From Bradyrhizobium sp. SRS-191 (lineage in GTDB: Bacteria; Pseudomonadota; Alphaproteobacteria; Rhizobiales; Xanthobacteraceae), in contig NZ_JANBVS010000001.1 of assembly GCF_024586915.1 (NCBI RefSeq), forward strand, positions 62,001 to 126,000: a DNA stretch of 64,000 nt. The letters are read 5' to 3'. This document shows positions 17,504 through 25,028 of this stretch, piece by piece; the first letter of the stretch is position 1; each line of letters opens with the position of its first letter. The notes under the pieces were generated by a model, which saw nothing but the letters and a program-made list of their open reading frames with translations, did not search any database and had not been told where the DNA came from. Both the position numbers and the translations under genes were made by a program.

Positions 17504-17665
17504 CCACGGGCCGGGAACGGGCGAATGCTGAGGTCCGCACCACTTGCGTGGATTGGATAGCGCTCTGCCACTGAGCTACCGGCGCATGGAACGCCGGGTG
17601 GGACTCGAACCCACGACCTCTCGATTATCAGTCGAAGTATCAGCACTCTTCACCACGGCACGTGG
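17504..17665 (-). ncRNA. Y-RNA-like element 1, with permuted tRNA-like module
   Basis: Read on the minus strand. The 5' CCACGTGCCG pairs with the 3' CGGCCCGTGG (one mismatch). TGGTGAA faces CCCGTTC as an internal loop, and GAGTGCTG pairs with CAGCATTC. Inside is a tRNA mimic in permuted order: a 5-bp hairpin with the loop CTGATAA, a T arm at 17598-17614 (GTGGG/TTCGAGT/CCCAC), an acceptor-like stem (17591-17597 with 17579-17585) closed by a TCCAT loop, and a D arm at 17562-17576. It ends with a CCAC-GCAA-GTGG tetraloop hairpin. This matches YrlA-type architecture and is the copy nearest to rsr. Confidence 0.88.
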
Positions 17666-17740
17666 AAGATGGGACGCAGAGGACATCTGCGCCGGATTGA
17701 TGTGACCGCCTGTTCGAAGACGATCACCGGTTGAAATGGA

Positions 17741-17898
17741 TCACGAGCCGGGAACGGGCGACGACTGTACCAGGCCCACGGACGTGGGCCGGACAGTGCT
17801 CTACCCCTGAGCTACCGGCATTTGCGCCGGGCGGGACTCGAACCCGCGACACCTGGCGTGGCAAGCGAAGTAACAGTCGTCTTCACCACGGCTCGTGA
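17741..17898 (-). ncRNA. Y-RNA-like element 2, with permuted tRNA-like module
   Basis: Read on the minus strand. The outer helix is perfect over 10 bp (TCACGAGCCG with CGGCTCGTGA). The same TGGTGAA / CCCGTTCC internal loop follows, then a perfect 9-bp inner helix (GACGACTGT with ACAGTCGTC). The insert holds a T arm (GCGGG/TTCGAGT/CCCGC), a 6-bp acceptor-like stem (CCGGCG with TGCCGG) closed by CAAA, a D arm (GCTC/AGGGGTA/GAGC) and a hairpin GGCCCAC-GTCC-GTGGGCC. Its helices are the cleanest of the four. Confidence 0.9.
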
Positions 17899-17906
17899 AT
17901 GTGGTC

Positions 17907-18006
17907 GGCGGGGAACGGGTGATGCTGTTGCTGCCCTCGGGGCAGCTGTTGCTGCCCCCTGGGGGCGCTCGGTTTCAACGAAGTAACAGACATCCTCACC
18001 ACCGCC
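17907..18006 (-). ncRNA. Y-RNA-like element 3, no tRNA-like module
   Basis: A 100-nt element with the same closing design: GGCGG pairs with CCGCC, TGGTGAG faces CCCGTTCC, and GATG(T)CTG pairs with CAGCATC with one bulge. It shares the TGTTACTTCG segment with element 2. The insert is different: two GC-rich hairpins (GCCCCCAGGGGGC and CTGCCC-CGA-GGGCAG) and a 13-base direct repeat GGGCAGCAACAGC. There is no T or D arm. It is the minimal type of the array. Confidence 0.8.
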
Positions 18007-18040
18007 TGCTCGTCCGGCGTCGCCGGACGGCGTTTTTGGC

Positions 18041-18213
18041 CTGCTGGGGAACGGGCGATCACGGCGATACGACGATCGAAACGCAGGTTCGGCATCGGCC
18101 TCACCGCAACCCGCGACTCACCCATCTCGCTTGACGGATTCCACGGTACGATCGATCGAAGGCGGCTCGTCGCCGCATTGGCGCGAAGGATCCGCGATCT
18201 TCACCACCAGCAG
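18041..18213 (-). ncRNA. Y-RNA-like element 4, diverged insert
   Basis: The outermost element, 173 nt. CTGCTGG pairs with CCAGCAG, TGGTGAA faces CCCGTTC, and GATCGCGG pairs with CCGTGATC with one wobble. A CCTTCGCGCC segment follows, where the others have ACTTCG. The roughly 110-nt insert contains weak hairpins and only a faint T-arm-like trace (GTCGCGGGTTGCGG). It may be a decayed module or a different effector domain. A short minus-strand reading frame overlaps it but is probably chance. Confidence 0.7.
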
Positions 18214-18457
18214 CTCCCGGCCGCGGACGGCCGGGACATCAAATAGCTTGTCTGCGGCGCGCAACGGCGCCGCGATTTGCGAACTCCTTGGAGCTCGCTC
18301 TGTCATCGGTGTCCGGCCTCACGCCTCGTTCCCTCCGACAGGCCCCGCGCTCTTGGGCACGCGCATCACCGGCGCGAGCCCCGGGATCCGGGTCTCCCGT
18401 TCCGGCCGATCGCCGGGACATTGAGTGTTCGCCGTGCAGCCGGCTCGCGCGAGGGCA

Positions 18458-18493
18458 ACAAAAAACCCTCCGGAGCGGCGGGCTCGGGAGGGT
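18458..18493 (-). terminator. Intrinsic terminator upstream of the Y-RNA array
   Basis: On the minus strand, ACCCTCC and GGAGGGT form a stem around a 15-nt GC-rich loop, followed by TTTTTTG. It would stop any minus-strand transcript that starts between here and the nitroreductase gene, which insulates the array or ends an unannotated small RNA. Apart from this and the 15-bp tandem repeat at 18627-18677, the 630-bp stretch 18214-18845 shows no credible gene. Confidence 0.75.
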
Positions 18494-18626
18494 CCGTGTG
18501 AACAGACAGTTGATCTTGCCTCAAGCAAGACCGCTCCCCCGAGCAAGGCGTGCGCCATCCATCGGCACGAAGCCGGTGGAGGTGCGGATCAGATGTTCGA
18601 AGCTCGAAGACATTGTCTTCCTCGTG

Positions 18627-18677
18627 AGTGTCTTGCTGAGAAGTGTCTTGCTGAAAAGTGTCTTGCTCATCAGTGTC
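18627..18677. repeat. 15-bp tandem repeat, 3.4 copies
   Basis: The unit AGTGTCTTGCT plus four variable bases occurs three times and then partially. It is a local slippage-type repeat in the gene-free stretch. Translated in frame it gives CLAEK-like units, but no ribosome site or convincing start precedes it. Confidence 0.85.
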
Positions 18678-18845
18678 GCGCGCGATGTTTGCCCGCGAGG
18701 CCGGCGTACCTACGCGCCTTTGTTGTTGGTGTCAACAGGACGCGGCGAATTATGTTGATCGACGGTGGCGATGTTGATCTGGAGCAACGCGTCGGACTCG
18801 TCCAAGCTTATCGTCAATTCGACGGCATGAACTGCGAACATTGTG

Positions 18846-19928
18846 ATGAACCGACGGCGGATCCTGTTAGGAGCAAGCAGCGCGCTGACCGCAGCCGCGC
18901 TCGGCGCCGGAGCGTGGCGGTCCGCCACCGGGGCAATGTCCGCCTATGCTGACTACACCGCGCGGCTGCGTGCGCCATTGTCGGGCGAGATCGCCGACGT
19001 GATCCGCTACGCGACGCTGGCGGCCAGCGGCCACAACACCCAGCCGTGGCGCTTTGCCGTGGCGGCCGATGCGATCACGATCGCGCCGGATCTGTCGCGA
19101 CGCACGGCGGTGGTCGATCCCGACGATCATCATCTGTATGTCAGCTTAGGCTGCGCGGCGGCCAACCTTGCGATCGCAGCCGCCGCCAGCGGCCGTCCGG
19201 GCGAGGTGATCATCGATGGCCCGCTGGTGCGTTACAATTTCACCAGCGGCCGGCGCGACGACGTCGATCCGCTGCTGGCCGCCATCGTCCGCAGGCAGTC
19301 GACGCGCGCCGACTATGACGGACGCGAGGTTCCGCCGCGCGATCTGTCGTCGCTGCAGGTTGCGTCGGCCGTAGCCGGCGTCGATGTTGCGATCATCACG
19401 GCGCCCACCGAGATCGCCGCCATCCGCGACCTCGTGATCGCCGGCAATGGCGCGCAGATGCGCGACGCCGCGTTCATGCGCGAGCTGAAGGACTGGATCC
19501 GGTTCAATCCGCGCAGTGCAATGGCGAGCGGCGACGGCCTGTTTGCTGGAGCCAGCGGCAATCCGTCCTTGCCGACGACGCTTGGCAGCCTTGCCTTCGA
19601 TCTGCTGTTCGATGCCGCGGCCGAGAACGACAAATATGCACGGCAGATCGCGTCCTCGTCAGGCCTCGCGGTGTTCGCCGCCGAGCAGGCCGATCCCGCG
19701 CATTGGATCAGGGTCGGACAGGCGTGCCAGCGCTTCGCGCTCGAAGCGACGCGCCTCGGGCTCAAGCTCGCCTTCATCAACCAGCCGGTCGAGGTCGCGG
19801 CGTTGCGGCCCGAGCTGGCCCGATTGATCGGAACGACGCGCCGGCCCGACCTCGTGCTGCGTTTTGGCTTCGGCCCTTCGCTGCCATTCTCGCCGCGTCG
19901 GCCTGTCGATGCCGTGCTGAGTTCATGA
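18846..19928 (+). CDS. Exported nitroreductase-like flavoprotein (Acg family)
   Basis: A 360-aa protein. The N-terminus (MNRRRILLGASSALTAAALGAGAW) is a Tat-type or lipoprotein-like export signal with an RRR start. The rest is an Acg-type nitroreductase fold with two FMN-binding halves: SGHNTQPWRF near residue 62 is the usual N-terminal FMN contact, and the C-terminal helix (ACQRFALEATRLGLKLAFINQP) is also typical. Acg proteins resemble nitroreductases but may store FMN rather than reduce nitro compounds. A GTG one codon upstream is an alternative start. It is a single transcription unit and regulation is not visible. Confidence 0.82.
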   Translation: MNRRRILLGASSALTAAALGAGAWRSATGAMSAYADYTARLRAPLSGEIADVIRYATLAASGHNTQPWRFAVAADAITIAPDLSRRTAVVDPDDHHLYVSLGCAAANLAIAAAASGRPGEVIIDGPLVRYNFTSGRRDDVDPLLAAIVRRQSTRADYDGREVPPRDLSSLQVASAVAGVDVAIITAPTEIAAIRDLVIAGNGAQMRDAAFMRELKDWIRFNPRSAMASGDGLFAGASGNPSLPTTLGSLAFDLLFDAAAENDKYARQIASSSGLAVFAAEQADPAHWIRVGQACQRFALEATRLGLKLAFINQPVEVAALRPELARLIGTTRRPDLVLRFGFGPSLPFSPRRPVDAVLSS

Positions 19929-19944
19929 GTCGTTCCTGTCAATC

Positions 19945-20235
19945 TTGACGGATTTGCGACTCGGTGCATTGCTTCGCGACATGTTCGAGAACACTCGATT
20001 GGCACGCATGAGCGACGGGCATTATTGCCTGGTGCGCGACCTTGGCCTGGTCAAGGGCGGCAAGGGCATGCGCTATCATGAGGTGGTGGTCGACTTCAGC
20101 TATCGCGGCATCAAGGTGTTTGCCAAGCAGGGCGCGTCGGCGCTGATGCGCCGGGTCGCGGCCAAACTTGCGCAGCACGAGGCCACGTCGAAGCTGCCGG
20201 CGCTGCTCCGCGTACGGATGCGCGAGCCGCAATAG
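19945..20235 (+). CDS. Conserved small hypothetical protein
   Basis: Up to 96 aa. The core (GHYCLVRDLGLVKGGKGMRYHEVVVDFSYRGIKVFAKQGASALMRRVAAKLA) looks like an ordered alpha/beta unit, so the frame is probably real. The start is uncertain: TTG at 19945 is the longest choice, and ATGs at 19981 and 20008 are alternatives, none with a good ribosome site. It lies 16 nt after the nitroreductase gene and could be cotranscribed. Function is unknown. Confidence 0.5.
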   Translation: MTDLRLGALLRDMFENTRLARMSDGHYCLVRDLGLVKGGKGMRYHEVVVDFSYRGIKVFAKQGASALMRRVAAKLAQHEATSKLPALLRVRMREPQ

Positions 20236-20237
20236 GT

Positions 20238-20612
20238 TCAGCCTCTTCGCCGCGGTTTGCCGCCGACCGGCGTCGCGGATCTCTTCGGACCGTACGGGCT
20301 GTCCGGATTGACGTCGAGATCGACCTGGGCGACGCAGGATTGCGACTGGCTGTGACGTGGCCCTGAATGCCAGCGGCCTTCGCGCAGCTCCAATTCGCTC
20401 ATCCCGGCCACGTCGAAGCACTTCCATTGGCCGCCAGGTTGAAGGCCACGGCTTGCGCCACCGGCGAACTGAAAGGCCAGCACCCGCTCGCGGCCCGCGC
20501 GATGGCCAAGGATGATCGGACAGATCGCGCGGGCATGGCCGCGATACAGGCACAGCACCTGCTGGCGTGTGATCATCGCCCGTATGATCAGATCATAGGT
20601 CGGACTCGCCAT
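20238..20612 (-). CDS. Conserved hypothetical, WYL-like small protein
   Basis: A 124-aa protein of a type common in Bradyrhizobium. It begins ASPTYDLIIRAMITRQQVLCLYRGHARAICPIILGH and has Trp/Cys positions near the middle (GGQWKCFDVAGMSEL) and a basic Lys/Arg-rich tail. The strand order is reminiscent of the WYL ligand-sensing fold, here without a DNA-binding domain. The ATG at 20612 was chosen over one five codons upstream because the protein pattern starts there. Its stop lies 3 bp from the end of the preceding convergent gene. Confidence 0.6.
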   Translation of the reverse strand: MASPTYDLIIRAMITRQQVLCLYRGHARAICPIILGHRAGRERVLAFQFAGGASRGLQPGGQWKCFDVAGMSELELREGRWHSGPRHSQSQSCVAQVDLDVNPDSPYGPKRSATPVGGKPRRRG

Positions 20613-20738
20613 GCGCCATCTCTGCACATCGTCTGCAGGATAAGACCATCCTGCCGGACCGGTTCCCAGCTCACGCCTTGCAGCGTGCGCGCATGGGCTT
20701 AGATTGAGCCTTCAACGCAACAGGCGAGCCAAGCCATC

Positions 20739-21443
20739 ATGTCCGACCTCTCCAGCTTCCCGATCACCACGCGCTGGCCGGCGCAGCATCCCGACCGCAT
20801 CCAGCTCTATTCGCTGCCGACACCGAACGGCGTGAAGGTCTCGATCATGCTGGAGGAGACGGAGCTGCCTTACGAGCCGCACGCGATCGATTTCGGCAAG
20901 GACGAGCAGAAGACGCCGGAATTCCTGTCGCTCAATCCGAACGGCAAGATCCCGGCGATCATCGATCCCGATGGTCCCGGTGGCAAGCCGCTCGGCCTGT
21001 TCGAGTCCGGCGCGATCCTTCAATACCTCGCCGAGAAGACCGGAAAATTCCTGCCAAGCGATCCCGCGCGGCGCTGGCAGACGATTCAATGGCTGCACTT
21101 CCAGATGGGCGGCATCGGGCCGATGTTCGGGCAGCTCGGCTTCTTTCACAAATTCGCCGGCCGCGAGTACGAGGACAAGCGGCCGCTGCAGCGCTATGTC
21201 GCCGAGAGCAAGCGGCTGCTCGGCGTGCTCGAAGCGAGGCTCGACGGGCGCGAGTGGATCATGGATGGCGACTACACCATTGCCGATATCGCCGCGCTCG
21301 GCTGGGTGCGCAACCTGATCGGCTTCTATGGCGCGCGCGAACTCGTGGCCTTCGACGAGTTGAGGCACGTGCCGGCGTGGCTGGAGCGCGGCTTGGCGCG
21401 GCCGGCGGTGCAGCGCGGGCTGGAGATCCCGAAGCGGCCGTGA
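20739..21443 (+). CDS. Glutathione S-transferase, YfcG/nu-like class
   Basis: A 234-aa protein. The thioredoxin-like N-terminal domain carries YSLPTPNGVKVSIMLEE with an Asn-Gly pair as in YfcG-type disulfide reductases, NGKIPAIIDPDG (cis-Pro) and the Glu-Ser glutathione site (GLFESGAILQYLAE). The helical C-terminal domain has the N-cap box (YTIADIAALGWV). These enzymes act on glutathione-linked substrates in the cytoplasm, often with disulfide-bond reductase activity. The stop overlaps the GTG start of the next gene by 4 nt, so the two are translationally coupled. Confidence 0.9.
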   Translation: MSDLSSFPITTRWPAQHPDRIQLYSLPTPNGVKVSIMLEETELPYEPHAIDFGKDEQKTPEFLSLNPNGKIPAIIDPDGPGGKPLGLFESGAILQYLAEKTGKFLPSDPARRWQTIQWLHFQMGGIGPMFGQLGFFHKFAGREYEDKRPLQRYVAESKRLLGVLEARLDGREWIMDGDYTIADIAALGWVRNLIGFYGARELVAFDELRHVPAWLERGLARPAVQRGLEIPKRP

Positions 21444-22411
21444 TCGTCAGCGAAGCCGATTTCGAGCGTTGCCTCGACGAGGTGCTGTCATCGGCCGCCG
21501 TTGCGGGTGATGGCGTGCTCGACCCCGACAGCGTGATGTGGCGGGTGCATCGCGAGGCGGCGCTGTTCCTCGGCGCGGGCCGGGCGTTGCTTCTGCAACT
21601 CGCCCATCCCTGGGTGTCGGCCGGCATTGCCGCGCAGTCGAAAGTGTTCGCCGATCCGCTCGGCCGTTTCCATCGCACCTTCAGCATCGTCTACACGATG
21701 GTGTTCGGCACGCGTGAACAGGCGATCGCCGTGGCGCGGCGGCTGTACCGGCGTCACGCCGCGGTCGATGGCGCCATGACGGAGACGGCCGGACCGTTCG
21801 CGGCCGGCTCGCGCTTTCGCGCCAACGACGTCGAGGCGCTGCGCTGGGTCCACGCGACGCTGGTCGAGACCGCGATGATGTCGTACGGCCTGCTGTGTCC
21901 ACCGCTCGCGGAGGTCGAGCGCGAGCAGTATTGGCGGGAGGCGATGCGCTTCGCGCGCCTGTTCGGCGTTCCTCATGACGTGCTGCCGCCGGACTGGGGG
22001 TCCTTCAAGAACTACGCGGCGGAAATGATGGAGTCGGAGACGCTGACGGTCAGCGCGGCCGCGCGCGACATTGCGCAGCGCATCTTCTCGGGCGAGGCAA
22101 CCTTGATCGGGCCGCCGCGCTGGTTCACCGCATTGACCGCCGAGATGCTGCCGGAGCGGCTGCGGCTGGCCTTCGACCTGCGATATGGCGAGCGGGAGCG
22201 ACGCAGCGCGGCGCGGGCCAGGGCCTGGCTGCCGCAAATCTACGCCGTGTTGCCGGAGAAGTTGCGGACAGTCGGTCCCTATCAGGAAGCGATGGCGCGC
22301 ATCCGCGGCGAGCCGTGTCCGGCCATCACCCGCCTGCTCAATCGCGCCTGGATCGGCCAGCCGTTGATGCCGGCAGCGAGAGGCGCAGTGCAGCGCAATG
22401 CTCACGGCTGA
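21440..22411 (+). CDS. Oxygenase MpaB family protein (DUF2236)
   Basis: About 323 aa from a GTG that overlaps the stop of the GST gene (GTGA). It is mostly helical. The family signatures are the start of the core (WRVHREAALFLGAGRALLLQLAHPWVSAGI), the FGTREQAIAVARRLYRRH helix and the RFRANDVEALRWVHATLVET segment with His residues that could bind haem b. Relatives include latex-clearing rubber oxygenase and the fungal MpaB oxygenase. It may be membrane-associated. Pairing with a GST suggests oxidation followed by glutathione-dependent processing, which is inference. A 15-bp tandem repeat covers the stop codon. Confidence 0.85.
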   Translation: MIVSEADFERCLDEVLSSAAVAGDGVLDPDSVMWRVHREAALFLGAGRALLLQLAHPWVSAGIAAQSKVFADPLGRFHRTFSIVYTMVFGTREQAIAVARRLYRRHAAVDGAMTETAGPFAAGSRFRANDVEALRWVHATLVETAMMSYGLLCPPLAEVEREQYWREAMRFARLFGVPHDVLPPDWGSFKNYAAEMMESETLTVSAAARDIAQRIFSGEATLIGPPRWFTALTAEMLPERLRLAFDLRYGERERRSAARARAWLPQIYAVLPEKLRTVGPYQEAMARIRGEPCPAITRLLNRAWIGQPLMPAARGAVQRNAHG

Positions 22412-22450
22412 GGGCCATAGGGCTGAAGGCTATGGGGCTGAAGGCCATAG
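22406..22450. repeat. 15-bp tandem repeat, 3 copies
   Basis: GGCTGAAGGCCATAG-type units repeat three times with one or two changes, beginning inside the last codons of the MpaB-family gene. Each unit carries TGA, so slippage here would not lengthen the protein by much. Confidence 0.85.
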
Positions 22451-22554
22451 CGCTTAGTGTGTGATCGAGTTCATATCGATGCGTGCGCGCCCGCGCTACG
22501 ATCCATGACGCCCGGATCGTGAACCGGGCTCAAGCCAGCATGCCGGAGACTCCG

Positions 22555-23145
22555 ATGGATGCGCTGACGCTGCTGATCATCCGCCACGCCGAGAAGCCTG
22601 ATGGCGACGTCACAGGTCCTGGTCTCACCCACAAGGGCAAGACGGATTCGAAATCACTGGTGATCTTTGGCTGGGAGCGGGCAGGGGCCTGGACGGCGCT
22701 GTTCGGCAGCGGCATCGGTGGGAGCGACTATCCGACGCCGCAGGCGGTCTATGCAGCCGACCCCGACAGCGCCGAGGACGGCTCCGATCCAAGCCGCCGG
22801 CCCTATGAGACGGTGCTGGAACTGGCCGCGCGTGTCGGCCTCGCCAAGCCGAACACGTCGTTTGCAAAAGGACAGGAAGCCGCGCTTGTCGCAGCCCTGC
22901 TGCCGCTCTCGGGCACCGTCCTGGTCGCATGGGAGCACAAGGCGATCATCACTGACATCCTGCCGCGACTGCCGGTGAGCAACGCGGACAAGCTGCCGAC
23001 CCATTGGTCGGGCAAGCGTTTCGATGTCGTGCTGCGCTTTGATCGCCTCGCCGGTGGAGCCGATTTCAAGTTCACTGAACTCCATCCCTGCCTGATGCCG
23101 GGCGATTCCGACAAGCCGCTGAAGAGCGATCCCAAGGACGAATGA
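22555..23145 (+). CDS. Histidine phosphatase family protein
   Basis: About 196 aa. The catalytic RHAEKP motif (LLIIRHAEKPDGD) near the N-terminus is the RHG-type phosphohistidine site. The C-terminal catalytic His is probably in VLVAWEHKAII. GGAG lies 6 nt before the ATG at 22555; an ATG five codons upstream is possible but lacks a site. Members dephosphorylate small metabolites or proteins, and the substrate here is not predictable. No partner gene is adjacent. Confidence 0.85.
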   Translation: MDALTLLIIRHAEKPDGDVTGPGLTHKGKTDSKSLVIFGWERAGAWTALFGSGIGGSDYPTPQAVYAADPDSAEDGSDPSRRPYETVLELAARVGLAKPNTSFAKGQEAALVAALLPLSGTVLVAWEHKAIITDILPRLPVSNADKLPTHWSGKRFDVVLRFDRLAGGADFKFTELHPCLMPGDSDKPLKSDPKDE

Positions 23146-23188
23146 ACCTCTCGGCCGATGCGGCAAGTCTGATGCACGGGGCCCCTTA

Positions 23189-23389
23189 TCAGGCGATCAC
23201 GATGTCCTCGCGATCACTGATCTCTTCGACCCAGGCATGGGCGGCGAACCATTCGTGATAGGTTCGGCAGTGCGGGCAATAGGCGCGCGAGAAGAACACG
23301 GGCATGCGCTGGAAGCGCGCGGCATCCATTTCCATCCCTGTCTCGATGCTGCGGCCGGTCTGCGGACAACGCACCATGATCTTGCCCAT
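23189..23389 (-). CDS. Small conserved hypothetical with zinc-ribbon-like cysteines
   Basis: A 66-aa protein. An N-terminal MVRCPQTGRSI and a central YCPHCRTYHEWF give Cys and His residues spaced as in a small metal site. The GMEMDAARF stretch between them is helical. It belongs to a Bradyrhizobium-type small protein family of unknown function that is often found singly. Confidence 0.7.
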   Translation of the reverse strand: MGKIMVRCPQTGRSIETGMEMDAARFQRMPVFFSRAYCPHCRTYHEWFAAHAWVEEISDREDIVIA

Positions 23390-23607
23390 TCGCGGTCTCC
23401 TGTTCGCGCGCCAGATACGCCGGGGATGCGAAGAAAATGTAATGCTCAGCCGACACTTTCATGGCAAACGTCGGAGTGAATTCCGATTGCGGAACGAGCG
23501 GCGTCACCGCATCAAAAGCGAGTGAATCGCACTGCAAAATGCAGGGCCGATTGTCGCAACATGAGACATTCGCTGCAGGCGCACACAAAGGGTTGAGGAC
23601 GCGTGGC

Positions 23608-23964
23608 ATGAGCATCACGATCTACGGAATCAAGAACTGCGACACGATGAAGAAGGCGCGTGCTTGGCTCGATGAGCACGGCGTGGCCTACGACTTCCAC
23701 GACTACAAGACCGCGGGCATCGACAAGGCGAAGTTGAAAGCCTGGAGCGACGAACTCGGCTGGGAGGTGCTGCTCAATCGCGCCGGCACGACGTTCAAGA
23801 AGTTGCCGGACGCCGACAAGGAGGGACTGACCGAGAGCAGGGCGATCGCGCTGATGCTGGCGCAGCCCTCGATGATCAAGCGGCCGGTGCTCGATCTCGG
23901 TGCCAAGCGCGTGGTCGGATTCAAGCCGGACGTCTACGCGCAGGAGGTGAAGGCCGCCAAATAA
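23608..23964 (+). CDS. ArsC/Spx-family protein (YffB-like)
   Basis: A 118-aa thioredoxin-like protein. The N-terminal IYGIKNCDTMKKARAWL has a single active Cys (NCDT), and later LNRAGTTFKKL and the KRPVLD segment match the ArsC-related YffB/Spx-like group. These are putative glutathione-dependent reductases rather than true arsenate reductases. The ATG at 23608 is the start that matches the fold; an upstream in-frame extension is not used. There are no ars genes nearby. Confidence 0.88.
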   Translation: MSITIYGIKNCDTMKKARAWLDEHGVAYDFHDYKTAGIDKAKLKAWSDELGWEVLLNRAGTTFKKLPDADKEGLTESRAIALMLAQPSMIKRPVLDLGAKRVVGFKPDVYAQEVKAAK

Positions 23965-24272
23965 CAGCTCGGCTGCGACCGCCTTCGCGCTCGCGAGATG
24001 CGGGGGGTGCGAGCACATGTGAACAAAACGACGGTGGTCCCTTACTCTATGTCCGCGGGTAGGACACAGCAGAATCAACGCGAGGTTCATCAGACGCCCC
24101 GCGACCGCGTTGCCCAGCTTTCCGCCTTGCTTAACTCCCTCGATTGACGGCATATTCCGGCCCGAAGCGGTCGCGGAGGGCGGCGCGGAATCGTTCAAGC
24201 CCTCCGGTAGAGCCGCCGTACAGGAAGAAGCGAGGGCCAGGCGATCAAGGCGCCGGCTCGGGGGGAATCTGT

Positions 24273-25028
24273 TTGGCCGACGAGTTCATTCTCGAGACCC
24301 ACGGATTGACGAAGGAATTCGCGGGGTTCTTTGCCGTACGCGATGTTTCGCTCAAGATCCGCCGGGGTACCATTCACGCACTGATCGGTCCGAACGGGGC
24401 CGGCAAGACCACGTGCTTCAACCTGCTGACCAAGTTCCTGCGACCGTCGGCGGGCAAGATTCTTTATAAGGGACAGGATATTACGGCGGTGGCGCCGGCC
24501 GATGTGGCGCGCCTCGGGCTGGTCCGTTCGTTCCAGATCTCGGCAGTGTTTCCGCATCTGACGGCGCTGGAGAACGTCCGCGTCGCCTTGCAGCGGCAGC
24601 ATGGCTCGTCATTCGACTTCTGGCGCTCCAAGAGCGTGCTGAACCGTTTCAACGGCCGCGCGCTTGAGCTGCTCAACGACGTGGGCTTGAGCGAGTTCGC
24701 CAATATTCCGGCAGTCGAAATGCCCTATGGACGCAAGCGCGCGCTGGAGATCGCGACCACGCTCGCGCTCGATCCGGAGATGATGCTCCTGGACGAGCCG
24801 ATGGCCGGCATGGGCCATGAGGACATCGACAAGATTGCCGCCCTGATCAAGCGGATCTCGGCCAAGTACACGATCCTGATGGTCGAGCATAATCTCAGCG
24901 TCGTCGCCAATCTCTCCGACACCATCACCGTGCTGACGCGTGGACAGGTGCTGACCGAGGGACCTTATTCAGAGCTCTCCAAGGATGAGCGCGTCAAGGA
25001 AGCCTATCTGGGAGCCGGACATGCCTGA
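24273..25028 (+). CDS. ABC transporter ATPase, branched-chain amino acid type (LivG-like)
   Basis: A 251-aa ATPase. Walker A is GPNGAGKTT, the signature region is degenerate (PYGRKRALEIA), Walker B is MMLLDEPMAGM and the switch His is in MVEHNLS. The start was set at TTG 24273 behind a G-rich site (GGGGGAAT), because the family begins ADEFILETHGLTKEF; an ATG 43 codons upstream is less likely. It is the first gene of the run livG-livF-substrate-binding-livH-livM, and its end overlaps the second ATPase gene by 8 nt. The substrate may be an amide or aromatic acid rather than Leu/Ile/Val. Confidence 0.9.
   Translation: MADEFILETHGLTKEFAGFFAVRDVSLKIRRGTIHALIGPNGAGKTTCFNLLTKFLRPSAGKILYKGQDITAVAPADVARLGLVRSFQISAVFPHLTALENVRVALQRQHGSSFDFWRSKSVLNRFNGRALELLNDVGLSEFANIPAVEMPYGRKRALEIATTLALDPEMMLLDEPMAGMGHEDIDKIAALIKRISAKYTILMVEHNLSVVANLSDTITVLTRGQVLTEGPYSELSKDERVKEAYLGAGHA

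Noticed and set aside
17579..17640. tRNA-Ile or tRNA-Gly gene calls
   Set aside because: The T arm comes before the D arm on the transcribed strand and the acceptor strands are joined by a short loop, so there is no ordinary tRNA; the closing helices and the Ro60 gene fit Y RNA better.
18012..18037. Plus-strand intrinsic terminator (GTCCGGCG hairpin then TTTTT)
   Set aside because: A good structure, but no plus-strand gene or promoter precedes it; it might only matter for an antisense transcript. Not annotated as a terminator.
18118..18306. Minus-strand 62-codon frame over element 4
   Set aside because: It runs through the Y-RNA helices and shows no ribosome site; coding looks accidental.
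18425..18952. ORF with repeated CLAEK units
   Set aside because: It arises from the 15-bp tandem repeat and the frame overlaps the nitroreductase start; no ribosome site.
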